A stretch of DNA of 64,000 nt, from assembly GCF_013402815.2 (NCBI RefSeq), contig NZ_CP058601.1, forward strand, positions 3,720,001-3,784,000. The letters are read 5' to 3'. Below the pieces are notes generated by a model. The model did not search any database and was not told where the DNA came from. It was given only the letters and a program-made list of their open reading frames with translations. This document shows, one piece after another, positions 1-8,491 of this stretch. The translations under genes were made by a program, and so were the position numbers. The stretch's first letter is position 1, and every line of letters starts with the position of its first letter. The stretch comes from Natrinema halophilum. GTDB taxonomy: Archaea; Halobacteriota; Halobacteria; Halobacteriales; Natrialbaceae.

Positions 1-661
1 CGTCGTTGATCAGGTCGTGACGCTTGAATCGAACGTTCCGTTTCACATCGTTATCGATCCGATACGTCCGCCCGTCGACATCTACGTACTGGCTGTAGTT
101 ATCGAGAAAGGAGAGTTGATCGTCCAGGTCGACGGTTCGAGACTCCTCGTAGACGCCCGCTCGGGCAGTCTCGAGTGCCGGTGCGCTGATATCGGTTCCA
201 AGAATATAGACGTTGGATTCGTCGATCTGGGGATCGTCGTGTGCGAGCATCGCCAGCGAGTACGGTTCTCGGCCGTCGGCACACGCCGCGCTCCAGACTC
301 GAACGGGGGGACTGTTCGCGGAGAGCCTTCGAAGGACGACTCGGATTCCCGACCAGACGTCGGGATTCCGAAAGAACCCGGTGACGTTGATGCTCAACGC
401 CTCGAGTAGCGCCTCCTGCTCGTCCGGTTCAGATCGCAGCGTTTCGAAATAGGCGTCGTACGTGTCGTTTTGTGTGCGCCGCATCCGCGAGGAAACGCGC
501 CGGTCGAGGTAGCTGTCGTTGTAGTGGCTCGTTGCAAAAGCCAGTTCGTCCTCGACGAACGCGAGGAGGTCGTCGAACGCTTCGGATCCGTCGCTGTCGT
601 CGGTATCGCCGTCGGTACCGTTGTGAGCGGTACCGGCGTCGCCAGCGTTGCCGCCGATCAC
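1..661 (-). CDS. cheR: CheR chemotaxis methyltransferase (3' end outside window)
   Basis: SAM-dependent methyltransferase that methylates glutamates on transducer (MCP) proteins in the taxis adaptation system. About 220 residues are visible. After a Gly/Asp/Thr-rich N-terminus comes the CheR alpha domain, then the motif SINVTGFFRNPDVW and the SAM-binding segment WSAACADGREPYSLAM; the catalytic domain runs off the window. The start is GTG, and its last two bases overlap the cheD stop (GTGA), which is typical translational coupling at the end of the chemotaxis operon. Family assignment is secure; the C-terminus cannot be judged. Confidence 0.93.
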   Translation of the reverse strand, partial: MIGGNAGDAGTAHNGTDGDTDDSDGSEAFDDLLAFVEDELAFATSHYNDSYLDRRVSSRMRRTQNDTYDAYFETLRSEPDEQEALLEALSINVTGFFRNPDVWSGIRVVLRRLSANSPPVRVWSAACADGREPYSLAMLAHDDPQIDESNVYILGTDISAPALETARAGVYEESRTVDLDDQLSFLDNYSQYVDVDGRTYRIDNDVKRNVRFKRHDLIND

Positions 662-1173
662 AGTTCCGTCACTCCCGTTTCGCCGTTCGAGGTCTTCACC
701 ACGAGTGACCCCGATCCGGGCGTGAACTCGACGGTTCGACCGTGTTCGCCTCCGACGTCCTCTGCCTCGAGCGGGACACCGAGCTTCTCGAGTTCTTCTT
801 TCGCCGCGGCGATGTTTCGTTGTCCGACGCCGTCGCCGAAGCTTTCGAACTCGAACATATCGCTGCCGCCGGCTATTTTCGCTTCGACGGTTGTGTAGTT
901 GGCACCTTGCTCGACCATGCGACGGAGAAGTGCACGGATCGCCGTATCGGCGTATTTTCCGGGTTTGCGATCGCTGTTGTCCGCGGCGTCGCCGTCGGGA
1001 AGCATGACGTGTGCCAACCCACCGATCTCGGACTCGGGATCGTACAGCGCAATGGCGAGACACGAGCCGAGCCCGTAGGATTTGAGCGTGTCGTCGCCGT
1101 CACTGACGACCAGTTCGGAGATACCGACCTGGACGGGCGTCGGTGCGCCTGGTTCGGTTCCGTACGTTTTCAT
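658..1173 (-). CDS. cheD: CheD chemoreceptor glutamine deamidase
   Basis: 171 residues, normal for CheD, which deamidates glutamines on transducers and is modulated by CheC. The conserved core LGSC places the catalytic cysteine at C38. H55 (in AHVML) lies 17 residues downstream, the spacing of the known Cys/His pair, and S32 stands where the family usually has Thr. GGSDMF, GQRN and VGGEHGRT complete the fold signature. Its ATG overlaps the stop of the double cheC gene (ATGA), and its own stop overlaps the cheR start, so the three are coupled. CheC and CheD side by side suggests the CheC-CheD-CheY adaptation loop described in Bacillus and haloarchaea. Confidence 0.94.
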   Translation of the reverse strand: MKTYGTEPGAPTPVQVGISELVVSDGDDTLKSYGLGSCLAIALYDPESEIGGLAHVMLPDGDAADNSDRKPGKYADTAIRALLRRMVEQGANYTTVEAKIAGGSDMFEFESFGDGVGQRNIAAAKEELEKLGVPLEAEDVGGEHGRTVEFTPGSGSLVVKTSNGETGVTEL

Positions 1174-2429
1174 GCGTTATCGACTTCCTGAAACTCCGCC
1201 GTCGTCGGCGTTTCCTCGATCCGATCGACGTCTAGGTTATTCAACGCGCGTTCCAGATCCGACTCGTCGGGAATCGCGTACACTTCACAGTCGAACTCGC
1301 GTCCGTCTGCCATGACGACCGTGTCGAAAACGAACGCGAAATCCTGATTTTCGCCGAGTTGAATGATGACCGGATCGACGGCTGCAGCGCCGATATCGTG
1401 GATAAATTCCGGCGTCGAGTGGTCGATCGTCGTATCGAGGACGTTCGCCCAACCGTCGAGAAATCCGCTGGCCATGATGTTGCCTAATTCCGTGATCGCA
1501 CTCGTTCCCATCTCGCCGAAGCCGTCTTCTTCGACCTCCATTGGAACCATCGCGTCGACGATTTCGTGGGCCGATTCCTCGTCGAACAGGAAGAGGAGGT
1601 ATCCACTCGGCATTCCGTCGAATTCGAACGCGACCCCGACGAGTTTTTCGTTGGCCACCTGTTCCGGGATTGCTTCGAGCGAAACGAAGTTCAATCGGCG
1701 TATTTCGACGCTTGTATCGATCCCTGTAAGCGTGGTCGCGGTCTTGGCAATCTCTTCGGCGCCGCGTTCGGCCATCCGGTCGTAGCCGTCGAGTTTGTCG
1801 TACTCGATGCCGTCGCTGGTACGTAATCGCTCCAGGAGCGTCGACATCGACTCGCGTTTCGGAAAGAGATAGTGGCTGAAGCCGACTTCGGTGCCGACGG
1901 TTTCGATCTGGCTCTGGAAGAGCAAGGCGAGGTCGTCTGCGGCCGGTGCTTCGTCGATGTCGCCGAAAAACGGCTCGGCGGTTTTGCCCTCGACGAACTC
2001 GGGCGTGGAAACGTCGATGACCGCCTCGAGGACGTCGGCCCAGCCGTCGATGAACCCGCTGTTCATGATATGGCCGACTTCCGTCGCAGCGCTTCGCGTC
2101 ATCTCGTCGAATTCGTCGATGTCGGACGCATCGTCAGCGTCCGGACCGGCTTCGGCGAGCAGCGTTTCGACGACTCTGAGCGCGTTCTCACGTTCGAAGA
2201 CGACGACGGAATAGCCCTCGATCGCGCCGGTCAGTTTGACCCGCACGCCGACTTTTTCCGTCGAATCCTCGAAGTCGCGACGGATCTCCTGGCCCCGCAT
2301 GAAGTTGAGTTTCGTCACGCCCACCTGCGTCTCGACGCCCAACATATGGGTGAGCCGCCCCGCTGCGAGTCCGGCTCCTTCTCGAGCCATCTGGTAGAAC
2401 GTACCGAGTGCGTTAACGTCGAGTTTCAT
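1170..2429 (-). CDS. cheC: CheC, two tandem CheC domains
   Basis: 419 residues made of two CheC units of about 200 residues each, which should dephosphorylate CheY-P and/or regulate CheD. The phosphatase motif S/D-x3-E-x2-N-x22-P appears twice. In unit 1 it reads S113/E117/H120, with His in the Asn position and the Pro correctly spaced; in unit 2 (SAITELGNIMASGFLDGW) it is intact. One active and one possibly impaired site suggests a division of labour. The start overlaps the stop of the upstream single-domain cheC by four bases (ATGA). Haloarchaea commonly carry several cheC genes, so the duplication itself is expected. Confidence 0.9.
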   Translation of the reverse strand: MKLDVNALGTFYQMAREGAGLAAGRLTHMLGVETQVGVTKLNFMRGQEIRRDFEDSTEKVGVRVKLTGAIEGYSVVVFERENALRVVETLLAEAGPDADDASDIDEFDEMTRSAATEVGHIMNSGFIDGWADVLEAVIDVSTPEFVEGKTAEPFFGDIDEAPAADDLALLFQSQIETVGTEVGFSHYLFPKRESMSTLLERLRTSDGIEYDKLDGYDRMAERGAEEIAKTATTLTGIDTSVEIRRLNFVSLEAIPEQVANEKLVGVAFEFDGMPSGYLLFLFDEESAHEIVDAMVPMEVEEDGFGEMGTSAITELGNIMASGFLDGWANVLDTTIDHSTPEFIHDIGAAAVDPVIIQLGENQDFAFVFDTVVMADGREFDCEVYAIPDESDLERALNNLDVDRIEETPTTAEFQEVDNA

Positions 2430-3031
2430 GCAGGTTGGACTTCGATCCCGTTGACCATTTCGACGAACTCTTCGAGGTCGGGGAAGGCATAAATTTCGGC
2501 TTCGATCTGGTAGCTAGGAACAGACAGGTCGGAGTCGAAAAAGAGGGCGAGGTCGTCGCCACCAAGGCTTGCTGTTCGAGTGACGATGTCCCCAGTCGGC
2601 GCATAGACGAGTTGCGGCGCGGCGATATCGATCGCCCGTCCGAGGACGTCGGCCCAGCCGTCGATAAACCCACTGGCCATCATGTTCCCCATCTCCTCGA
2701 CGGCGCTGCGGGCCATCTTGCCGGAGACGTCTCCCATGTCGTCGACTACGTCGCGCAACATGATCGCCGTGATCTTCTTTGCGCTCGCTTCGGGGAAGAG
2801 GATGAGGATGTGTCCGTGAGGCGGGTCTAGCAATCGGACGCGGACGCCGACCCGCTTTCCGCCGTCGAGTTGTGACTCGATGTCCTCGACGTCGATGAAA
2901 TTGGTCTTTGTCACCTCCATCTGGGCGTCTTCGCCTGTCAGCTTGCTCATGTTGTCGGCGACGCCGTTCGTTCCGACCTTCGCCATTTCGTTTATAAAGC
3001 TCAACTTTCGAATGTCGACCATCATCGTCAT
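2426..3031 (-). CDS. cheC: CheC, single-domain CheY-P phosphatase
   Basis: 201 residues, the standard single-unit CheC length. One complete motif is visible, SAVEEMGNMMASGFIDGW followed by the conserved Pro (IDIAAP). The ATG is preceded five bases upstream by GGAGGA, a clear Shine-Dalgarno sequence that fixes the start even though two more Met codons follow at once. It lies 34 bp after cheA and overlaps the double-domain cheC by four bases. Probable role: removal of phosphate from CheY and contact with CheD. Confidence 0.91.
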   Translation of the reverse strand: MTMMVDIRKLSFINEMAKVGTNGVADNMSKLTGEDAQMEVTKTNFIDVEDIESQLDGGKRVGVRVRLLDPPHGHILILFPEASAKKITAIMLRDVVDDMGDVSGKMARSAVEEMGNMMASGFIDGWADVLGRAIDIAAPQLVYAPTGDIVTRTASLGGDDLALFFDSDLSVPSYQIEAEIYAFPDLEEFVEMVNGIEVQPA

Positions 3032-3065
3032 AGATTCCTCCGTCTGTGTTGGTGTTCACGTTCGT

Positions 3066-6000
3066 TCATAGTGTCGTCACATCCAGTATGTTGACTACTT
3101 CCCCTCGTCCCCGTACCGTCGCACCGCTGAGCCCCGGAATGTCGCTCATGAACCCCTCGAAGGGTTTGACGACGACTTCCTGTTGGCCGCGGACGCGATC
3201 GCAGTGCAAGGCTACTTCACGGACTTCTCCGCGGATTCGAACGACCATTCCGTCGCCGTTCGCAGCGGGAGCCGGCGTCTCGAGGACGTCGGCCAGTTGG
3301 ATGACGGGGTAGTCGCCGTCGTCCCTGGGGAGGACGGATTCACCGTCTGCCGTCTCGAGAGCCGCGGCACCTTCGATTTCGCGAACGGCCTTTGCCGGAA
3401 CGCCGAACTCCTCGCCGCCGCATTCGACGAACAGAATTTCGTCGATCGCGACCGAGACGGGGAGTTGCATCGTAACGGTCGTTCCCTCGCCTTCTGTGCT
3501 GTCGATCGAGACCGTCCCATCGAGATCTTCGATCGTCCGTTTAACGACGTCCATCCCGACCCCCCGGCCGCTTACGTCGGTCACCTCGTCGGCCGTCGAC
3601 AGACCTGCGTGGAAGATGAGGTCGTACGCGTCCTCGTCGGTCATCTCGGCAGCCTCGTCCTCGTCGAGGATGTCAGCCTCGACGGCCTCGGTTCGGAGTC
3701 GGTCGGGGTCGAGCCCGCCCCCGTCATCTTTGACGGTGATGGTGGCGCGGTCACGCGACCGTTCGGCGTGAACCTCGACGGTTCCCTCTCGGGGCTTATT
3801 TGCGTTCTCGCGCGCTTCGGGGGGTTCGATTCCGTGATCGACGGCGTTACGAACCAGATGGATCAACGGGTCTCCGATCCGATCGAGGATACTCCGGTCG
3901 AGTTCGACGTCTTCGCCGACCATCTGGAAGGAGACTTCCTTGTCTTGCTCACGGGCGATGTCGCGAACGACTCGCGGTAGACGGTTCGTTACCGTCCGCA
4001 ACGGTACCAGACGGATGTTCATGACCGTTTCCTGAAGGTCCGTCGTCAGATCCGTCAGCGAGCCGAGTTCGGTCTCGAGCGCTTCCCCATCGTCGTCGGC
4101 CTCGGCCGCATGGCGGAGGCGAACGCGACTCGTCACCAGCCCCTCGACGAGAGTGAGCAGCGAGTCGATCTGCTCGACGTCGACTCGTACCGACTGAATC
4201 TCGTCGGTCTCGGCGTCGGTGTCCGGCCGGTCGCCCGTCTCGGGGATGGTGAGATCCGGAATCTCCAGTTCGGGCTCCTCGATGATCCGTACGGCATCGT
4301 CCTCGTCGCCCTCGTCTGCACCGGCCGAGTGGTCGTCGAACGACGGCGCAGACTCGGCACTCGAGTCATCGTCTACGCTCGAATCTTGCGTCGGCGCGTC
4401 GAGTCCGCCGCTACCTATGTCGAACTCGTCGGTTCCCTCGAACACCTCGTCGTCGAGTTGCTCGTCGAAGTCGCTCTCGAAGCCGTCGTCTGCCGGTTCA
4501 GCATCGGAATCGACGGAGTCCGCTGTTGACTCGTCGAACGCGTCGTCGTCGAACGCGTCGTCGTCGAACGTGGCGAAGTCGCCCTCATCATCGTCGAATC
4601 CGTCCTCATCGTCAGCCGAGGAGACAGACATATCGCTGAAGCCCGCCGTCGGATCGAATTCGTCGTCGACGTTCGCTCCGAACGAGTCGCTTGCCGCAGC
4701 GTCTTCCGTCTCCTCGGACCCCATCGTCTCGTCGATCTCGAGGTCCATCTCATCAGTCGTCCCGAACGCAGCAGCGTCATCGATCGGCTCGTCGTCAACC
4801 GTGTCGAACTCAGCAGCGTCATCGATCGGCTCGTCGTCAACCGTGTCGAACTCAGCAGCGTCATCGATCGGCTCGTCGTCAACCGTGTCGAACTCAGCAG
4901 CGTCATCGATCGGCTCGTCATCGGGCGTCGCTGTGACTTCATCGTCGATCGGCTCGACAACTTCGAGGTCGTCGGCACCGTCAGCCTCGTCGACACCGTC
5001 GTCAGTTACAGAGGTGTCGTCGGTTGTCGTCTCGTCGTTATTTTCGGCGACAGCCGTCTCATCTACAGACGCTCCGTCCGGGCCTGTTTCGGCTGTCACT
5101 TCGTCGTCGAGCTCGAGGCCAGGGAGTTCGGCCGTATTTGCAGTCTCGGTACCCGCCGTCGATTCGGTCGTCTCGTCGCCGGGCATTACGGAGGTCGAGT
5201 CTGGCTCCTCGGATTCGTCAGTTGGGTGGGTCGATGATGCAGCGTCGACAATGTCGCTGTCCGGTGCTGTCTCGACTGTATCGTCGGTCCCGGTTTCCGA
5301 CGCTGCCGAAGCGGCATCGGCAGGCGTCTCGAGGTCATCTTTGGTATCCTCGGGAGTGACGTCAGTGCCACTCGTTGCTACCGTGTCGACATCGGCGTCG
5401 TGGCCATCGTCAGTTTCGTCGGCAGTGACGTCATCGTCAGCCCCTGCGTCCACGAGAACGTCGTCGACGTCGCTTTCGGGCGGTTCCCCGTCATCGAGGA
5501 ACGAGTCGTCGGCGTCATCGCCGAGGAGTTCGTCCATGTCGACTTCCTCTTCGTCGTCGAACTCGTCGAATTCGAGTTCCGCGAGTTCGTCCTGTAGCTC
5601 GTCGAAGCCGACCATTTCGACCTCGTCTTTGAGCTCGTTGAAGACCGCGCTGGCGTCTTCGACTTCGTCGGCGTCCTCGGCCGCCTGTTTCGCATCGGCC
5701 GCGGTCCCGTCGTCGGATGCCGCATCGGCGTCTGCTGTCCCCGTGTCCGACTCGGACGTTGTCTCTGCGGCATCCGGCGGTTCGCCCGGTCCGGACTCGA
5801 GATCGTCGACGGCTTCCCCGTCGAGGAGATCGTCGAAGGAACCGGCCTCACCCATGTTCTCGAAGGCCGCGAGCTCGTCGTCGTCGACCTCTTCGACCAT
5901 CTCGTCTAGGTCGTCGAATTCGGAGAATTCGTCGAGGAGATCGTCGACCTCGAGGTTTTGGGCGTCTTCGGACGAAATTCCTTCACCTGATACGGCCGCG

Positions 6001-6764
6001 TCCACAGCACGTTCCGCAGCCGATTCCCCATCGTCACCATCGAATCGATCCGTTACGTCGACGATTTCGAAATTCTCGACTTCCTCGACCGGCTCGAGGC
6101 CGGACGCGATCGCTGCCTTGCCGACTGCGGTGGCGAAGACGGCGTCGAATCGACCGTCGTAGTCAGCGGCTTCGATTCGCTTCTGAGACGGGACGGTGCC
6201 GATCAGATCGAACGCATCGATCAAGGCGTCGACGACTAATTTTCCGTTATTGACGCCCTCACGGTCGGCGATCGCCAGACGGGCGAGATAGACGTCGTGT
6301 GTATCGTCGGCTGGCGGATCGAACCGCGAGCAAACGTCGTCTATCTCGGCGGCCGATATGGAGACGTGCCCTGTCGCCGCTTCGTCCGTCGCATCCTCGA
6401 GGTAGATCCGAAGCGCGTCGATCGTCGCCGTCGGATCAGTTTCGATTTCCCCGGTGGCTGCGACCTCGCTGATCATCGTCTCGAGTACGTCGATGGCATC
6501 GAAGACGACGTCCATCAGTTCTGGCTCGACGTCGAGTTCGTCCGCGCGGACGGCATCGAGCAAATCTTCTATCGCGTGGGCGAGTTCGCTGGCCGACTCC
6601 AGGCCCATCGCCCCGCAGTTACCCTTGAGCGTATGGGCGATCCGAAAAATGCTCTCCATCGCCTCCTCGTCGTTCGGATCCTGCTCGAGAGTGAGCAACG
6701 CGTGGTTCAGTTCTGTGATCCGTTCTTCGCTCTCCTGAACGAAATCTGTCAGATAGTCAGTCAT
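3066..6764 (-). CDS. cheA: CheA sensor histidine kinase with giant acidic linker
   Basis: Kinase that passes transducer signals to CheY and CheB. From the chosen ATG it has 1232 residues, roughly twice a usual CheA. Order: HPt domain with phospho-His H44 (AHTLKGNCG), a probable P2 response-regulator-binding domain (about 155-255), an Asp/Glu/Thr-rich low-complexity linker of about 600 residues, dimerisation helices, HATPase (N box HLVRNAVDHGIEPPEAREN, DDGGGLD, GRGVGMDVVK, GEGTTV) and a C-terminal CheW-like domain. The linker contains 14-residue repeats of DEPIDDAAEFDTVD. The ATG was preferred over a GTG nine bases upstream because GGTGAG stands just before it; it overlaps the cheB stop by eight bases. 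Confidence 0.95.
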   Translation of the reverse strand: MTDYLTDFVQESEERITELNHALLTLEQDPNDEEAMESIFRIAHTLKGNCGAMGLESASELAHAIEDLLDAVRADELDVEPELMDVVFDAIDVLETMISEVAATGEIETDPTATIDALRIYLEDATDEAATGHVSISAAEIDDVCSRFDPPADDTHDVYLARLAIADREGVNNGKLVVDALIDAFDLIGTVPSQKRIEAADYDGRFDAVFATAVGKAAIASGLEPVEEVENFEIVDVTDRFDGDDGESAAERAVDAAVSGEGISSEDAQNLEVDDLLDEFSEFDDLDEMVEEVDDDELAAFENMGEAGSFDDLLDGEAVDDLESGPGEPPDAAETTSESDTGTADADAASDDGTAADAKQAAEDADEVEDASAVFNELKDEVEMVGFDELQDELAELEFDEFDDEEEVDMDELLGDDADDSFLDDGEPPESDVDDVLVDAGADDDVTADETDDGHDADVDTVATSGTDVTPEDTKDDLETPADAASAASETGTDDTVETAPDSDIVDAASSTHPTDESEEPDSTSVMPGDETTESTAGTETANTAELPGLELDDEVTAETGPDGASVDETAVAENNDETTTDDTSVTDDGVDEADGADDLEVVEPIDDEVTATPDDEPIDDAAEFDTVDDEPIDDAAEFDTVDDEPIDDAAEFDTVDDEPIDDAAAFGTTDEMDLEIDETMGSEETEDAAASDSFGANVDDEFDPTAGFSDMSVSSADDEDGFDDDEGDFATFDDDAFDDDAFDESTADSVDSDAEPADDGFESDFDEQLDDEVFEGTDEFDIGSGGLDAPTQDSSVDDDSSAESAPSFDDHSAGADEGDEDDAVRIIEEPELEIPDLTIPETGDRPDTDAETDEIQSVRVDVEQIDSLLTLVEGLVTSRVRLRHAAEADDDGEALETELGSLTDLTTDLQETVMNIRLVPLRTVTNRLPRVVRDIAREQDKEVSFQMVGEDVELDRSILDRIGDPLIHLVRNAVDHGIEPPEARENANKPREGTVEVHAERSRDRATITVKDDGGGLDPDRLRTEAVEADILDEDEAAEMTDEDAYDLIFHAGLSTADEVTDVSGRGVGMDVVKRTIEDLDGTVSIDSTEGEGTTVTMQLPVSVAIDEILFVECGGEEFGVPAKAVREIEGAAALETADGESVLPRDDGDYPVIQLADVLETPAPAANGDGMVVRIRGEVREVALHCDRVRGQQEVVVKPFEGFMSDIPGLSGATVRGRGEVVNILDVTTL
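4771..4920. repeat. 42-bp tandem repeat inside cheA linker
   Basis: Three identical 42-bp units and a fourth 24-bp partial unit, in frame, each encoding DEPIDDAAEFDTVD on the minus strand. Because the unit is a multiple of three, copy-number change would lengthen or shorten the linker without breaking the kinase. Confidence 0.95.
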
Positions 6765-7998
6765 CGTTCTCACCGTCCGTCCTGAACGCGTCGACGATCG
6801 CGTCGACGATTCCGTTTGCGGGTGCGACCGTATCTACACAGCCCGTTTCGATTGCCTGACAGGGGATGCCAAAGACCGGACTCGTCTCTTCGTCCTGTGC
6901 GATCGTCTGGCCGCCAGCAGCTTTTATCGCCTCGATCCCGGCTGCGCCATCGCGGCCCATACCGGTCAAGACGACGCCACAGAGCGCGTCAGAAACCCGC
7001 TCGGCAGCACTGATCATCGTAACGTCGATCGCCGGTCGGACGCCGTGGAGCCGGTCGTCGTCGTCGAGTTTTAGACGAAGCGCGTCGCCGACGTTGCTCG
7101 CGACCTCGAGGTGGAAGTTACCCGGTGCAACCGCTGCTTCGCCGGGCCGGAGTCGTTGTCGGTCCGTTGCTTCGCTAACGTCGTATGCGCTCAACGAGTC
7201 GAGACGCGTGGCCAGACGCGTCGTGAATTCCGGGGGCATGTGCTGGACGACCAGTACCTTGGCCTCGAGGTCGGCGGGTAGCCGTTCGAACAGTTGTTCG
7301 ACGATTTTCGGCCCGCCGGTCGACGCACCGAGGATGATAGTCGGTGCGTCTGCACAGTTGCCGTCGACGGTAACTGGAGTCGCGTGTTCGTCGAATTCGA
7401 CTGCCGGTGCGATTCCGGGGGTCGTGTCTGGCTCGCTCGTTCCGCGATCACGGGCCAGTGGGGCGTCGGAACTGCCTCCGGCGACGGCGTTCCCAGCCCC
7501 AGCCTCGGCACCGGCCGTACTCATAGTCGCTTGGCCAGCGTTCTCGGGCTGGTCTGTCCTCGTTGCGTAGGCTGTCGCGGCGGCATGAGCGAGCGCTACG
7601 GAGGAGACGTCTGCTTCCGCGAGGTCGTCGACCGTTTCGACGACCTCGTCGACTAGATGTGCGATGTTTCGTGACCCGGAGCCGTCGGGCTTCTTGATGA
7701 AATCCACGGCGCCTCGCTCCAGTGCGTCGAGCGTGGCCTCGGTACCGCGTTCAGTGTGGGCACTGAGCATGAGGATCACGGTCGGATTCCTCGCCATGAT
7801 TCGTTCGACGGCATCGATACCGTCCATTTCCGGCATTTCGACATCCATCGTTACGACATCCGGCTCGAACGTGGTGGCGAGTTTGACGCCTTCAGATCCG
7901 TTTTCGGCCGTTTCGACGTCGTAGCCAGCCTCGGTGAGCGCGTTGCCGATGACTGTCCGCATAAATCTCGAGTCGTCGACAACGAGTACTCGCGTCAT
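6757..7998 (-). CDS. cheB: CheB protein-glutamate methylesterase
   Basis: 413 residues: an N-terminal receiver (VDDSRFMR, phospho-acceptor D52 in VTMDVEMP, K in KKPDGSG) and a C-terminal methylesterase with the catalytic Ser in GASTGGPK, His in VVQHMPPEFTTR and Asp in LTGMGRDGAAG. A variable Ala/Gly/Thr-rich linker of about 80 residues joins them. It removes methyl groups (and can deamidate) on transducers, opposing CheR. Its start overlaps the cheY stop (ATGA), and it overlaps cheA, so cheY-cheB-cheA are translationally coupled. Confidence 0.95.
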   Translation of the reverse strand: MTRVLVVDDSRFMRTVIGNALTEAGYDVETAENGSEGVKLATTFEPDVVTMDVEMPEMDGIDAVERIMARNPTVILMLSAHTERGTEATLDALERGAVDFIKKPDGSGSRNIAHLVDEVVETVDDLAEADVSSVALAHAAATAYATRTDQPENAGQATMSTAGAEAGAGNAVAGGSSDAPLARDRGTSEPDTTPGIAPAVEFDEHATPVTVDGNCADAPTIILGASTGGPKIVEQLFERLPADLEAKVLVVQHMPPEFTTRLATRLDSLSAYDVSEATDRQRLRPGEAAVAPGNFHLEVASNVGDALRLKLDDDDRLHGVRPAIDVTMISAAERVSDALCGVVLTGMGRDGAAGIEAIKAAGGQTIAQDEETSPVFGIPCQAIETGCVDTVAPANGIVDAIVDAFRTDGENDD

Positions 7999-8357
7999 GC
8001 CGCAACGACGTCTGAAAGGGCCTTTCTGACGCTGGGTTCCTCGAACGGTTTCGTGACGTAGCCGTCTGCGCCAGCCTTCACGGCGAGTTTCATTTTCTCA
8101 CGCTGTCCGACACTCGTACACATGATGACGCGAGCGTCCGGATCGATCTTTTTGATCGCCGCGGTCGCCTTGATACCGTTACATTTCGGCATCACGATGT
8201 CCATCATGACGATATCGGGATCGTGTTCTTTGTACAGTTTAACGGCTTCTGCTCCGTTGGACGCCTCTCCGAGAATGCGGTAATCCTGCTCCATGATCTG
8301 TCGCAGTAGATTCCGCATAAAATGAGAGTCGTCCACGATGAGCACCCCTGTCGACAT
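7995..8357 (-). CDS. cheY: CheY chemotaxis response regulator
   Basis: 120-residue stand-alone receiver. The acidic pocket D9/D10, phospho-acceptor D53 (MMDIVMP), the conserved Thr/Ser near residue 81 (CTSVGQ) and Lys in TKPF are all present. Phospho-CheY acts on the archaellum switch through CheF-type adaptors in haloarchaea. It starts 134 bp after cheW and has its own TATA-like ATTTATGG about 40 bp upstream, so it may head a second transcript through cheB and cheA. Confidence 0.95.
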   Translation of the reverse strand: MSTGVLIVDDSHFMRNLLRQIMEQDYRILGEASNGAEAVKLYKEHDPDIVMMDIVMPKCNGIKATAAIKKIDPDARVIMCTSVGQREKMKLAVKAGADGYVTKPFEEPSVRKALSDVVAA

Positions 8358-8393
8358 TCAGTAGTACACCAAATTTTGGTAGAGATACAACTA

Positions 8394-8402
8394 CCATAAA
8401 TG
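8394..8402 (-). promoter_or_regulatory. TATA box candidate upstream of cheY
   Basis: ATTTATGG-type AT-rich element in a GC-rich background, about 37 bp before the cheY ATG and inside the only sizeable gap of the chemotaxis cluster. Compatible with an internal promoter that leaves a short leader. Confidence 0.45.
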
Positions 8403-8491
8403 CTGTCTCTCGATTATCAGACATGATAAACGTCGAATATTCCCCGGAGACCCGCTCAAAACGGCCAATCGGGAATGTATGTGACCGGTAC

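Noticed and set aside
3826-3850. tRNA-like GGTTCGATTCC in cheA
   Set aside because: Coding sequence of the kinase domain; no tRNA fold around it.
4219-6162. 647-codon plus-strand open frame antisense to cheA
   Set aside because: Ser/Thr-only composition is the mirror of the acidic cheA linker codons; no start signal or domain.
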